Numbered from the stretch's first letter, positions 1 to 8,693 are shown. The stretch: 64,000 nucleotides of DNA from CAZGUG01 sp964625335 (GCA_964625335.1 CAZVBE010000008.1:1-64000); one strand, 5' to 3'. Notes: generated from the sequence alone by a model not told the origin. Program-made: numbers and translations.

Positions 1-187
1 TTACCGCCTTAAGCTTAATGGTTATGCCCCTCTCCCTTTCGAGGTCCATGCTGTCCAAAAGCTGTTCCCGCATCTCCCTTTTGTTGATAGTCCCGGTATT
101 CTCCATAAGTCTGTCGGCCAGAGTGGATTTGCCGTGGTCTATATGGGCAATAATGCAGAAATTCCGTATGTTTTTCAAATCATCCAT
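1..187 (-). CDS. lepA: Elongation factor 4 (LepA), N-terminal fragment cut by window edge
   Basis: The 62 visible residues start MDDLKNIRNFCIIAHIDHGK and contain the GTPase P-loop AHIDHGKST followed by the switch-I region with RERGITIK, as in LepA/EF4, the ribosome-associated GTPase that back-translocates stalled ribosomes. The ATG is preceded by GGAAGG at a normal distance. The gene runs off the left end of the window, so only about a tenth of a normal ~600-residue protein is seen. Its place next to spoIIP, gpr, rpsT and holA is the common Clostridia order, which supports LepA over TypA/BipA. A good promoter lies just upstream. Confidence 0.93.
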   Translation of the reverse strand, partial: MDDLKNIRNFCIIAHIDHGKSTLADRLMENTGTINKREMREQLLDSMDLERERGITIKLKAV

Positions 188-357
188 AGATTGTATCTTC
201 CTTCCGTTGTTGTGTAACCTGTCACATTATTATAGCATACAGGAAAATACTTATACAATGCACGCAAACATTAGGGACGGTTCTTTTTGTTATATCCCCC
301 ATAGCATCCTTCCGCTATCTGAAATATTCGCAATATGCAATCAATTGCAGACCGCAT
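188..357. other. Intergenic region between lepA and the secreted protein gene
   Basis: Apart from the lepA promoter, the stretch holds one copy of a GGGACGGTTCT motif (273-290) that recurs elsewhere in the window near hairpins. No further gene is seen. Confidence 0.5.
229..258 (-). promoter_or_regulatory. Promoter of lepA
   Basis: Read on the minus strand: -35 TTGTAT, an 18-base spacer, then an extended -10 TGCTATAAT, about 40 bases upstream of the lepA start codon. It looks like a vegetative sigma-A promoter. Confidence 0.6.
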
Positions 358-1767
358 CTACAATCCCCTTTTTCTTCTGCAGATGGCCGCCATGATGGTT
401 ACTCCTATAATAAGGAGCAATGCTGCACCTATCACAATTGGAGTAAAGTATCCAAAACTGCCTTGGAGACTCCCCCCCACTTTATCCAGTAGTGTGATTT
501 TCTCATTTGCATAAAGAGTAAAGGATAGGTCCTCCCCGGGTAAATCTGCCAGGGCTGCCGTGTAAACCCCATTTTCTCCCTTTGTGAGCTCAATACTGCT
601 TTCTGTTATATACGGAGCCTCCTGCGGCGGAATAATCTCAATGTTCAAATTTTTAAAACCGCTCCAGTTTTGAGCAGCATTCAAAATATAATCAAATGTG
701 TACAGGGGTTTTGTGGTTTTGGTTTTATCCATTGTTCCGGATGTTTTATAACTAACGCTTACCTCTTTTGGACTGTTTGGAGGAAACTCCACAGTGTAAA
801 CAAGAGTTAAGATCCGCTGGTAATTCTCCTGCGCTGTAAGGTCATATTCTGAGCCAAAACCCATATTCTGTGTAAAGCATTTATCGAGGGAAGCTGCATA
901 CAGATTGTATAACTGAATATCTGAAATCATATTATTATTTTGCGCATTCGTGTTTTTCTTCATAGACTCCATCAGATATGGCTTAAGCTCCACTTCCTGC
1001 GCAGTGATTTGATGGGTAAAAAATAAGGTTTTTTGGCTGAGTTCCCCATCGGTATAGGCGTTTAGCTCCAAGTCAATGTCCTGGCCCAGTACTAAAATTT
1101 CTAAAACCTGGGGTTTGTAGCACCATGCGGCGATTCTAACTTTTTGTTCCTCCCGTTCATACCTGTTAAACCCTTTTGTAAGCACCTTGGTTTTTTCATG
1201 GTCAAAAGTAAAATCAACCGCAAAGTTTATCCTTTGGTCAGTGGTTGGTTTTACTTTAATAATATACAGCCTGCCTTTTTCATTTTCTTTAAAATTATCG
1301 GCCTTATAGGGTTGGTCTGTTATGGTGTTTACAATGCCGGCAAAATCATAGCTAACTTTTTTATCTTCCTGCCGGGGGTTAAGGTAGCTGTCCACCACAT
1401 CCCCGGCATATAAATAAAAGGGAAGCACACTATCACCGGCAGTTATGACAATGTCGCCGGACGTAAATCTGTCTATGGCTCCTGCAAAGGGGAATGCCAT
1501 TTGTACCGATTGCGGCTCATTTGTGGGGTTAACCATTTGATAGGTTGCGGTAACCCTGCCGCTTACGGTATAGGCAGAATAATCAGAATCGGAAAAATCA
1601 AAAACAAGGTTTTCTTTTTCCACCTTAATAGGAGAATCTCTATCAACTGACATTATATCTGAAGACGGGTATCCTTGCCAAAATACCGGCCCGGAATTGG
1701 CAAAAACCACTGCAGACAAAAAAAACACAGCAACGGTAAACACAATCCCTGTCATAAGCCTTTTCAT
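358..1767 (-). CDS. Secreted, C-terminally membrane-anchored protein of unknown function
   Basis: The start is ATG at 1767, with AAAGGGGTGG eight bases upstream; it opens a clear signal peptide (MKRLMTGIVFTVAVFFLSAV, cleavage near VFANS). About 430 residues of predicted extracellular, mostly beta-type sequence follow, then a single C-terminal membrane segment (FTPIVIGAALLLIIGVTIMA) and the basic tail CRRKRGL. No LPXTG motif is visible, so anchoring is by the helix and not by sortase. An upstream in-frame ATG at 1872 would put 35 poor residues before the signal peptide and was rejected. I do not recognise the family. It has its own unit: the preceding genes end in a terminator at 1911-1933. 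Confidence 0.75.
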   Translation of the reverse strand: MKRLMTGIVFTVAVFFLSAVVFANSGPVFWQGYPSSDIMSVDRDSPIKVEKENLVFDFSDSDYSAYTVSGRVTATYQMVNPTNEPQSVQMAFPFAGAIDRFTSGDIVITAGDSVLPFYLYAGDVVDSYLNPRQEDKKVSYDFAGIVNTITDQPYKADNFKENEKGRLYIIKVKPTTDQRINFAVDFTFDHEKTKVLTKGFNRYEREEQKVRIAAWCYKPQVLEILVLGQDIDLELNAYTDGELSQKTLFFTHQITAQEVELKPYLMESMKKNTNAQNNNMISDIQLYNLYAASLDKCFTQNMGFGSEYDLTAQENYQRILTLVYTVEFPPNSPKEVSVSYKTSGTMDKTKTTKPLYTFDYILNAAQNWSGFKNLNIEIIPPQEAPYITESSIELTKGENGVYTAALADLPGEDLSFTLYANEKITLLDKVGGSLQGSFGYFTPIVIGAALLLIIGVTIMAAICRRKRGL

Positions 1768-1910
1768 AAAACCACCCCTTTGTCTTTTAGACATATCCGC
1801 ATAGAAAATAGTTCCATTTTGGGCGCTCAAATCCACAATGCCTGTTATATACATAATATCAGTGCCCATCACAAAATCAAGCTAAAGCCTCGCTTGTTTA
1901 ATATATAAAT

Positions 1911-1933
1911 AAAAAAACTGCCCCTGCGGGCAG
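1911..1933 (-). terminator. Rho-independent terminator after the spoIIP unit
   Basis: Minus-strand hairpin CTGCCC-gcag-GGGCAG followed by seven T. It ends the transcript carrying spoIIP and the small membrane protein gene at 1948-2232. Confidence 0.85.
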
Positions 1934-1947
1934 AACTTCGTCTTCAT

Positions 1948-2232
1948 TCACTTTATAAGCTGGTCCATTTTGGCCCTGGCAGCCTGATAAACCCTTTCCC
2001 AACCGCTTTTGTCCACTAAAATCTCCCTTCCTGCAAACTCCAGTCTTATTACTTCATCATTCAGACCATATATCCCAAATATAGGCCTGTCGCTGCTTCT
2101 GCCCAGCATATCCCTTGAGCTTGCATCCACAATGGACAGGCCGCAGCAAAACAGCACAAAACAAAGTATAACTCCTATAAAAGCTTTCAATCTCAGCCTC
2201 TTTTCCTGCCGCCTTTTTTCCAGCCTGCTCAT
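1948..2232 (-). CDS. Small single-pass membrane protein, unknown function
   Basis: The 94-residue product has a very basic start (MSRLEKRRQEKRLRLK), one membrane helix (AFIGVILCFVLFCCGLSIV) and a short outer domain of about 60 residues that includes IFGIYGLNDEVIRLEFAGRE. GGGGAG lies just upstream of the ATG. It sits 62 bases downstream of spoIIP and before a strong terminator, so it is probably co-transcribed with spoIIP. That context hints at a sporulation-linked role, but this is inference only; no family is recognised. Confidence 0.65.
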   Translation of the reverse strand: MSRLEKRRQEKRLRLKAFIGVILCFVLFCCGLSIVDASSRDMLGRSSDRPIFGIYGLNDEVIRLEFAGREILVDKSGWERVYQAARAKMDQLIK

Positions 2233-2294
2233 AGGGCTCCCCTTTCAGAAGTCTAATACTCCCTGAATAATAAGTGTCCCCAAACCCATAGTTT

Positions 2295-3479
2295 TTATTC
2301 CTCAATTTCCTTAATTGTATCGGATATCGCCCTTGCCAGGTATGGGATGGAATTTAGCGCTTCTTCCATGGTATTGGCATTGCTGCCCACTTCAATCAGA
2401 GCCGAGTAATTCGAAAGCTGCTGGTTGTATTTGCCTGTTCCCTTTTCCAAAACTTTTCGGCACAGCCCCGGGCTCTGCTCATTGATCTTGTTTTTCAAGA
2501 GCTCTGCAAATTTCCTGGTCTCGCTGCTGTTAGGGGTGTCGGGTCCCCAGACCAGCATCAGCCTGGCGGTTTCTTCCCCGCCCAGTCTCATTGCGGACAG
2601 CGCCCTTGCGTTTTGTTCCTCCGCCCGGTTTCTCACAGGAAAGGCATCCCTGTGTATGTCAAGGATGATCCTTATGGAAGGGTATCTTGCCAGTATATTC
2701 CGGATGGAATTAAGAGACCTTGTATAGGACGGAGTATACTCAGGATAATCATGGAAGGTGGTTATGTGTACCGATTTTATACCATACTGGGATTGGAGTG
2801 TTTCCTGGAGTTCCTTGCCCACCCTTACCACCGAATACCTTGGGTCTATGGTTCTGTCCACATCGGTTGGAGTATAGTTGTATGCCTTGGAGGGCCTATA
2901 GGCTTCCGAGGTATGGGTATGGTATATCAGCACAATAGGGTTATCCTTGTCCAGTGAAGTTTTAGCCGGTAATTGGAACTCCCTGTTTTGTACCGAGGCT
3001 TCCCGGTCTGTGAGACTGTTTATTTCAACTTCACCGGGATTATACTGCCGTAATATTTCGTTCAAATCCTCCTCCGGGTCATAAGGATTTCCACGGTTAA
3101 TTGTACCGGCACTGCCGCGGTTTGATATTAACAGATCGTAGCTTCCCATTATGGGAAGCTCTGCAACGATAAAACTCTTTGGGTCCTTGTAGTTTAAAAG
3201 GGTAACTCTCCTGACGATTTTCTCAAATACTGTTTCTTCGTCTTGCCCGGTTGCCCCCGCCTCTATGGCAGGGAATGCCTTATCCAGAACTGTCCGCAAA
3301 AGGCTGCTTACAAGCTGCCCGCTGCCGGCCTGTGTTTGAGTTTCTGCCGGGGAGAACACCTCCACCGCAGAGTATGACATAACAATACTCCTTATTCCCA
3401 TTATCATAGCCAAAAGCCCTATCACAACTGCGGCAATACCGCTCCATTTCCCCGGTTTCACCACCTTTATTCTTATCAA
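2295..3479 (-). CDS. spoIIP: Stage II sporulation protein P, cell-wall hydrolase
   Basis: SpoIIP is an amidase/endopeptidase that works with SpoIID and SpoIIM to thin septal peptidoglycan for engulfment. Visible signs are one N-terminal membrane helix (GIAAVVIGLLAMIMGIRSIV) and the three catalytic-domain motifs VLIYHTHTSEAY, ILDIHRDAFP and ALIEVGSNANT, which carry the conserved His, His and Glu. I chose the TTG at 3479 (MIRIKVVKPGKW), with GAGAGGTGG six bases upstream. The longest reading frame starts at 3593, inside the terminator of gpr, and its extra 38 residues look non-coding. Length 394 residues fits the family. The gene lies 3' of gpr, as in many spore formers. Confidence 0.93.
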   Translation of the reverse strand: MIRIKVVKPGKWSGIAAVVIGLLAMIMGIRSIVMSYSAVEVFSPAETQTQAGSGQLVSSLLRTVLDKAFPAIEAGATGQDEETVFEKIVRRVTLLNYKDPKSFIVAELPIMGSYDLLISNRGSAGTINRGNPYDPEEDLNEILRQYNPGEVEINSLTDREASVQNREFQLPAKTSLDKDNPIVLIYHTHTSEAYRPSKAYNYTPTDVDRTIDPRYSVVRVGKELQETLQSQYGIKSVHITTFHDYPEYTPSYTRSLNSIRNILARYPSIRIILDIHRDAFPVRNRAEEQNARALSAMRLGGEETARLMLVWGPDTPNSSETRKFAELLKNKINEQSPGLCRKVLEKGTGKYNQQLSNYSALIEVGSNANTMEEALNSIPYLARAISDTIKEIEE

Positions 3480-3565
3480 TGTCTTCCACCTCTCTTCTTT
3501 AGCCGGCTTTTGTTCAACTATAAAAATATATTCTTCTTGATATTCTAATATGTTTATTAAAGCAC

Positions 3566-3603
3566 GCCATAAAAAAAAGAGCCCCGGTTTCATTAACCGG
3601 CGC
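3566..3603 (-). terminator. Terminator after gpr
   Basis: Minus-strand hairpin GCCGGTT-aatga-AACCGGGGC followed by a run of T (CTTTTTTTT). It separates gpr from spoIIP and shows why spoIIP cannot start at 3593. Confidence 0.75.
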
Positions 3604-3610
3604 CTTTACT

Positions 3611-4585
3611 TCAGTTTATATACCTGTCAACATCCTCCGGGCCAATTGAGGGATGGAGGAAAATATTAAGCCCGTTAGCAAGCACTTTTGACATATCCCT
3701 GACCATATCGTCGATTTCCTTCGGGGTAACAACAAGGCTTCCTATATCGGGGCTAATAGCCTCGCGGATCAGGTTATACTTATCTTCTCCCTGCATGTTT
3801 TTAAGCACCTGATAAAACTCCTTCCCCTTATCCGCCTGTTGAATCATCGCATCCACCACCATATCTATGGTATCGCTGGCCATGGTTGCCGCATCCACCA
3901 CCGTAGGCACTCCTATTGCAATAACAGGCACTCCCAGGGTTTCACGGTTTAATTCCTTTCTCTTGTTGCCTACGCCGGAACCGGGGCTTATCCCGGTATC
4001 TGCTATTTGTATAGTAGAATTTATCCTGTCCATTCTCCGGGACGCCAGGGCATCAATCGCAATTACCCTGTCAGGTTTTATCCTGGAAACAATCCCCTCT
4101 ATTATCTCTCCCGTCTCAATTCCTGTAATTCCCAATACCCCAGGTGATATTGCACACACCGGCGAAACGCCCTGGTCCACCTGGTCGGGAAGGTATTCAA
4201 AGACATGCCTTGTTACCATAAGGTGTGATATTACTTTGGGGCCAAGGGAATCGGGGGTTACATTCCAGTTGCCCAGGCCCACCACTAGGGTCGTGCTTCC
4301 CTTGTCCACTGCAGCTATCCGTCTCAGCTCTTCTCCCAGCGTTCTGCTTACCTCTTCGTATATGTCCCTGTCCCTTCTCTTTATGCCCTCTGCCTCTATG
4401 GTAATATAATTACCTATAGGCTTATTCATAATACGGACTCCCACTTCCTCCTGGATACCCACCCGGGTAACCTTTATACCGTTATCCTCTGAAACGTCCA
4501 CCTTTACACCGGGGATTTCCTGCTTTTTTTCTTCCCTGTACATCTCCCTTGCTTCCACAGCAAGATCTGTCCTTTTATTAAACAT
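3611..4585 (-). CDS. gpr: Germination protease GPR
   Basis: GPR is the aspartic-type protease that degrades small acid-soluble spore proteins during germination. It is made as a zymogen in the forespore. The typical start MFNKRTDLAVEAREMY is followed by the pro-peptide region with EIPGVKVDVSEDNG, which resembles its own cleavage site in SASPs, and by family blocks such as VVGLGNWNVTPDSLGPKV and VIAIDALASR. The ATG at 4585 has GGGAGGTG upstream; 30 extra upstream codons (start 4675) were rejected because they match nothing. Length 324 residues is normal. It diverges from rpsT, as in most Firmicutes. Confidence 0.95.
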   Translation of the reverse strand: MFNKRTDLAVEAREMYREEKKQEIPGVKVDVSEDNGIKVTRVGIQEEVGVRIMNKPIGNYITIEAEGIKRRDRDIYEEVSRTLGEELRRIAAVDKGSTTLVVGLGNWNVTPDSLGPKVISHLMVTRHVFEYLPDQVDQGVSPVCAISPGVLGITGIETGEIIEGIVSRIKPDRVIAIDALASRRMDRINSTIQIADTGISPGSGVGNKRKELNRETLGVPVIAIGVPTVVDAATMASDTIDMVVDAMIQQADKGKEFYQVLKNMQGEDKYNLIREAISPDIGSLVVTPKEIDDMVRDMSKVLANGLNIFLHPSIGPEDVDRYIN

Positions 4586-4701
4586 ACCACACCTCCCCAT
4601 AGTATTGCCTATACAAATGAGATAGAATAAAATATCAGTATAATCAAATATTAATACTGAGTATAGGTTTGGCAAAGGTCATTGTTTTTATGCAACATGT
4701 C

Positions 4702-4730
4702 TTGCTTTTTAAAATCAGTCATGGTAAAAT
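4702..4730 (+). promoter_or_regulatory. Promoter of rpsT
   Basis: -35 TTGCTT, 17-base spacer, extended -10 TGGTAAAAT, 36 bases upstream of the rpsT ATG. Sigma-A type. Confidence 0.7.
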
Positions 4731-4766
4731 ATCACTTGTTAATCCCGCAAAAGGGGGGTGAAGGAA

Positions 4767-5030
4767 ATGGCGAATATTAAATCCGCAGAAAAAAGAGCAA
4801 GAACCGCTAAAATAAGGACCGCAAGAAACAAGTCCTATAAGTCCACAATTAAATCTGCCACCAAAAAATTCGACCTGGCAATAAACACAGGCGACATGGA
4901 ACAGGCTAAGGCTGCCTTTGTCAGGGCAGAAAAACAGCTGGACAAAGCGGCTTCCAAGGGCATTATTCATAAGAACACAGCATCAAGAAAAAAATCCAAG
5001 CTTGCAAAAAAGCTTAACAAAGCTATATAA
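4767..5030 (+). CDS. rpsT: 30S ribosomal protein S20
   Basis: S20 binds 16S rRNA early in small-subunit assembly. The 87-residue protein has the family start MANIKSAEKRARTAKIRTAR and very high Lys/Arg/Ala content. The start is ATG 4767, with AAGGGGGGTGA at ideal distance; a GTG nine bases upstream overlaps that site and was rejected. It is a single-gene unit with its own promoter and terminator, the only plus-strand gene in the first 9.5 kb. Confidence 0.98.
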   Translation: MANIKSAEKRARTAKIRTARNKSYKSTIKSATKKFDLAINTGDMEQAKAAFVRAEKQLDKAASKGIIHKNTASRKKSKLAKKLNKAI

Positions 5031-5046
5031 CATCACAGAAAAAAAC

Positions 5047-5077
5047 AAGCGTACCTGTTATAGTACGCTTTTTTTGA
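5047..5077. terminator. Bidirectional terminator between rpsT and holA
   Basis: Perfect 8-bp stem AAGCGTAC/GTACGCTT with an 8-base loop; T-run on the plus side and TTGTTTTTTT on the minus side. It serves the convergent genes rpsT and holA. Confidence 0.9.
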
Positions 5078-5088
5078 TTTCCTGATTA

Positions 5089-6117
5089 CTATAAACCGGC
5101 TATAAGCAATTCCAGGGACAGCCAAGGTTCTATTCTGCCGCTTTTTATCCGGACATCCATCTCTGCGCAGCTCTGTAATGCTTTTTTTAAATCTTCCCCA
5201 GCAAAATTATCCGTCTGTTTTAACAAAGAGCCGGCTATAAAGGGTGGCAGACCCAGCCTTGATGCAATGGCTTTGTTTGAATACCCTGCTTCTTTCAAAG
5301 CCGAAGCCTGAAGCAACAGCCTGAACTGCCTTGCCACCATGAATAATACCCTAAGGGGCGGCTCTCCGCCCTGCTTCATGTCCTCCAAAAGACCTATGGC
5401 CATTCCAATGTCCCTGCGGCCCACAGCATCCACCAGATTGAAAATATTCCTTGCCGGGCTCCTGGAAATCAGTGTTTCTATATCGGCTTCTGAAATTAAC
5501 TCTTTGCCTTCGCAGTACTTAACCGTCTTTTCGATTTCATTGGCTATATGGTCCAGCGTCTTTTCAGAATCCCTTTCGAGATATCCCGTAAGCCCTATAA
5601 ACCTTTTTAATGCCACCGGGGGCAGAGTTTTTCCGCTGCTCTCAAACTGTTTTTTTATCCAGCTTTCAAGCAGCTGCGGCTTAAGCCTGCCAAACTCAAC
5701 AATCTCACCCTGGGCCTTCAGGGTCTTAATAAACCTTGTCCTCATATCCGGCCTGCCTTTTGCCTGTATTATAAGGCAGGAATATTCGGGTATCCTGCAA
5801 ATATATTTTTCCAGGATATCCATATCCTTCCGGCTTAAGGCCCTCTTCCCCACAGGCCCGAAGGCTGCGTCCTTAACTATTACAAGCCTCCTCGGGTTCA
5901 TAAAGGGCAGTGTTTCAACTGCATTAACTATCGTGTCCGCCGAGGCCGAGCCTCCGTCAATCACGGTAAGGTTGAGTTCTTCCAGGGAAGCGGGAACCAG
6001 AATATTCTTGATTCTGCCCACCGCTTCCCTCTTAAGCAGCTCCTCAGGGCCGTAAAACAGATATAGTTTTCCGGTTTCTCCGTTCTTCAGTTTCTTAAAA
6101 AACTCAAGCAAATCCAT
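5089..6117 (-). CDS. holA: DNA polymerase III subunit delta
   Basis: The delta subunit of the clamp loader opens the beta clamp. The 342 residues match the family in length and features: the N-terminal GKLYLFYGPEELLKREA in place of a working P-loop, PFMNPRRLVIVKDA, and the three-domain layout with C-terminal collar helices (EDLKKALQSCAEMDVRIKSG). The ATG overlaps the stop of the preceding gene (TAATG), implying translational coupling, and AGGGTGG lies upstream. It is the last gene of the comEC operon and ends at a bidirectional terminator. Confidence 0.93.
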   Translation of the reverse strand: MDLLEFFKKLKNGETGKLYLFYGPEELLKREAVGRIKNILVPASLEELNLTVIDGGSASADTIVNAVETLPFMNPRRLVIVKDAAFGPVGKRALSRKDMDILEKYICRIPEYSCLIIQAKGRPDMRTRFIKTLKAQGEIVEFGRLKPQLLESWIKKQFESSGKTLPPVALKRFIGLTGYLERDSEKTLDHIANEIEKTVKYCEGKELISEADIETLISRSPARNIFNLVDAVGRRDIGMAIGLLEDMKQGGEPPLRVLFMVARQFRLLLQASALKEAGYSNKAIASRLGLPPFIAGSLLKQTDNFAGEDLKKALQSCAEMDVRIKSGRIEPWLSLELLIAGL

Positions 6118-6431
6118 TATTCCACCCTAACCGCCGTCCCGTATGCCAACAGTTCAGCAGCCCCCTGCATTACCGATGATGTCGTAAACCTTACATTGAC
6201 GACGGCATTGGCACCCATCGCTTCCGCATCTTCTACCATTCTCTTCAAAGCGGCCTTTCTTGCCTCAGACATCATTTGTGTATATTCCTTAATCTCTCCG
6301 CCTACCAGTGTCCTGAAGCCGGCCATTATATCCTTGCCGAGATGCTTCGAATGTATGGTATTCCCTTTGACCAGCCCGTAAACCTTAGTAATGGTTTTAT
6401 CCGGTACATCGTTAGTATTTACCAGTATCAT
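6117..6431 (-). CDS. YbjQ/UPF0145 family protein
   Basis: The 104-residue product matches the UPF0145 (YbjQ) family, small pentamer-forming proteins of unclear function once linked to metal binding. Visible family features are MILVNTNDVPDKTITKVYG, the central GGEIKEYTQMMSEARKAAL and the C-terminal MGANAVVNVRF. GGGAGGTGG precedes three consecutive ATG codons (6437, 6434, 6431); I took the third by spacing, and the first two are possible. The start overlaps the end of the upstream gene by about 20 bases, so translation is probably coupled. No function is inferred from context. Confidence 0.85.
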   Translation of the reverse strand: MILVNTNDVPDKTITKVYGLVKGNTIHSKHLGKDIMAGFRTLVGGEIKEYTQMMSEARKAALKRMVEDAEAMGANAVVNVRFTTSSVMQGAAELLAYGTAVRVE

Positions 6432-6624
6432 CATCATCCACCTCCCTGTCTTTTTTCCTTTCAATCACAAGACCTAAAATGAGTATAAAAAATCCGGTCA
6501 GAAGCCCGATGAATCCTACCCTCAGCATTAGGTGCATTTCCGGCAATGTAATTATAGTATAGGCTACATAGAGAAAAACTACAATCATTCCGGCCAGAAT
6601 AAGGCCTACTCCTAATTTTTTCAA
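6412..6624 (-). CDS. Small two-helix membrane protein, unknown function
   Basis: The 70-residue product has two hydrophobic helices (KLGVGLILAGMIVVFLYVAY and VGFIGLLTGFFILILGLVI) joined by a short loop, and an acidic tail REVDDDDTGKY. The start is TTG, with AAAGGGGAG seven bases upstream, and the TTGA sequence overlaps the comEC stop. It is co-transcribed with comEC, the UPF0145 gene and holA. No family is recognised. Confidence 0.72.
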   Translation of the reverse strand: MKKLGVGLILAGMIVVFLYVAYTIITLPEMHLMLRVGFIGLLTGFFILILGLVIERKKDREVDDDDTGKY

Positions 6625-8069
6625 ATTGCCGCTCCCCTTTCATAATTATTGTAATACAGCAATAATAAAACAGATACTGCCACTATATAATATGCAAAAT
6701 AAAACCCTCTGCCTGCATTTTCCACCTGAATACTGCCGAAGGGTATTGCTCCTGCTCTATCAATAATATAATTTATTATTTCAATTATTATACCATTTAC
6801 CCACACTATGGTGTAGTAAAGGGGTATGTGCAGCGGGTACAAAACCAGAAAAACCACAGTAAGCCACAGTACCACACCCGCCAGGGGCACGGCCAGTATA
6901 TTGGCCAGTACCGCTACGGGGGCGAAACTGCCGAAATAATGGATAAGAAGCGGCAGTATCAGTACCTGGGATGAAAGGGTGACAGAGACCGCTCCCGATA
7001 TATGCCTGCCCGCAAAACCAAAGCCCCTTCTGAATACCGGATAAAACAAAACAATCCCAAGACATGCCATAAAGGACAGCTGAAATGAAATGCTGTATAT
7101 TATATGCGGCTGAAAGGCTATCAATAAAAATGCCGTAAATAATAGGGAGGTTAGCATATCGGTTTTGCGGTCCACGGCGGCCGCCAGCATCACCACACCC
7201 ATCATTATGGCAGCCCTGACCACCGAAGGGGTGAGGCCCACCATAAATGAAAAAAAAGTTAAGAGCCCGCAGACAGTCAAAAACCTCTCTCTGCCTGGCA
7301 GTCCGAGTCTTTTCAAAGCCCATACCAGGACTGCTGATATAATGCCCACATGCAGCCCGGACACTGCTAAAAGATGTGATATACCCACTGCCGAGAACCT
7401 TTCCCTTGTATCAATGCTTACTTCCCTGCCTCCCAGCAGCAGGCCCTTCATTATTTCACTGTGCCTCTGCGGTATGACACCCGAATCCAGCTGCCGTTTA
7501 ACCCACAGGGCGGCCCGCCAGCTGTAACGCTTTATTGAATAAGGTTTTACACCGGTAAATCTAATATGGTAAGGGGTTGAATAAAGCAGCGCTTCAGCCC
7601 CCAATCCCCTGCAGTAATTCCTGTACCCATCGTCGGCCGGCAGTTTTATCTGCCCCTCCGCCACGACCCCGCAGCCAACCGTTATACCGCCGATATTCCC
7701 CCCGGGGTATACCATAAGCTTACCCCTGTACCCCGTATTGATATCGTCCAGCAGGAGGCTGTCCACATCCAGCAAAAAATATTCCTCCCCTATGGCCGGC
7801 TCCACCCTTCCCTCGACATACACCCACCTGTCTTCGCATCTTTGTACCGCCTCCGCCCCCGCAGCGTAAAGGACAAAAGCCGTTATTCCAAAACAGAAAA
7901 ATACCATTGCCGTTATATAGTATGTCCTTCCGTGGGGCAAAAAAACGAAAAGGAAAACCAGGGCTATAACCGCCTGAAGAACAAGAGCCCGGAGTTTTAT
8001 TCCCCAAAGCAGGTATAGACCGCCTCCAGCCATATAACAAAATAAGGCAAAGGCAAGCTTCCGTTTCAT
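6621..8069 (-). CDS. comEC: ComEC/Rec2-type DNA uptake channel, short form
   Basis: ComEC forms the membrane channel that takes single-stranded DNA into competent cells. The 482-residue protein has an N-terminal DUF4131-like part (residues 1-150, two or three helices, then an OB-like stretch with VYVEGRVEP) and the Competence domain with the hallmark AVSGLHVGIISAVLVWALKR near residue 235 and several following helices. It stops where the usual C-terminal metallo-beta-lactamase domain would begin: family members are often about 750 residues. The end is not a visible frameshift; the next gene overlaps its stop. Whether it still transports DNA is unknown. Confidence 0.88.
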   Translation of the reverse strand: MKRKLAFALFCYMAGGGLYLLWGIKLRALVLQAVIALVFLFVFLPHGRTYYITAMVFFCFGITAFVLYAAGAEAVQRCEDRWVYVEGRVEPAIGEEYFLLDVDSLLLDDINTGYRGKLMVYPGGNIGGITVGCGVVAEGQIKLPADDGYRNYCRGLGAEALLYSTPYHIRFTGVKPYSIKRYSWRAALWVKRQLDSGVIPQRHSEIMKGLLLGGREVSIDTRERFSAVGISHLLAVSGLHVGIISAVLVWALKRLGLPGRERFLTVCGLLTFFSFMVGLTPSVVRAAIMMGVVMLAAAVDRKTDMLTSLLFTAFLLIAFQPHIIYSISFQLSFMACLGIVLFYPVFRRGFGFAGRHISGAVSVTLSSQVLILPLLIHYFGSFAPVAVLANILAVPLAGVVLWLTVVFLVLYPLHIPLYYTIVWVNGIIIEIINYIIDRAGAIPFGSIQVENAGRGFYFAYYIVAVSVLLLLYYNNYERGAAI

Positions 8070-8099
8070 ACCGCTTCCGGTTTACCTCTTTTTATTATT

Positions 8100-8609
8100 C
8101 TATTGAGTATTCCTTGCAGCAATTACTTTTGACAAAACTTCAACTACAGGCAGTGCAAGGGCAGCGCTGCCCACAGCCTGGAATATATTACCCGGGAATT
8201 CCACCAGTGCTGCCGGCATACCGTACATTATTGCCCCGGCGCCAAAATAGCCTGCCGCCATCCACAGTCCGCCTGCAATCATTGCAACAGTCTTCGTTTT
8301 TATACTGCTTCTTGCAGAAAAGAGCTTATAGAATATATATCCTACGATAAATCCTTCTAATCCTTTTATAACAAGGGTAAAGGGAGCCCACACCGCATAG
8401 GGGGACAGTAAATCGGCCAGGGCCGACCCAATCCCTCCCGCAACTGCTCCATACTTAGGTCCCAGCAGCAAAGCAGCAATGAAAATTACCGTATCGCCTA
8501 AGTTTATATAACCCTTTGTGGCCGGCACAGGTACCTGAAAAGCCATGGTTGCCAGTGCCACCAATGCTGTGAGCAGCGCTGCGGTAATCATTTTTTGGGT
8601 TTTGTTCAT
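8100..8609 (-). CDS. ECF transporter S component (substrate-binding membrane subunit)
   Basis: This 169-residue protein with about five to six helices belongs to the ECF S-component family pfam07155. The signature is GYINLGDTVIFIAALLLGPK followed by GAVAGGIGSALADLL and APFTLVIKGLEG. S components capture a vitamin or related molecule and use a shared EcfA/A'/T energizing module, which is not in this window. The ATG at 8609 has GGGGG upstream, better than a start nine codons earlier. The substrate is not readable. A flavin-family compound is one idea given the flavin-rich block at 10.8-18.6 kb, but this is speculation; no riboswitch is seen upstream. Confidence 0.85.
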   Translation of the reverse strand: MNKTQKMITAALLTALVALATMAFQVPVPATKGYINLGDTVIFIAALLLGPKYGAVAGGIGSALADLLSPYAVWAPFTLVIKGLEGFIVGYIFYKLFSARSSIKTKTVAMIAGGLWMAAGYFGAGAIMYGMPAALVEFPGNIFQAVGSAALALPVVEVLSKVIAARNTQ

Positions 8610-8693
8610 CAGATATTCCCCCTTGGGTATAATCATATCAACTAGATTATACCATGCACCGTTAAATTTTTGAATACGCAGGAATTATTTTGC

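Noticed and set aside
2057..2305. 82-residue minus-strand frame overlapping the small membrane protein gene
   Set aside because: It lies in another frame of the better candidate at 1948-2232, which has a signal-anchor helix and a ribosome site.
8610..8693. Riboswitch before the ECF S component gene
   Set aside because: Only about 80 bases precede the gene and no known riboswitch core or long hairpin is visible.
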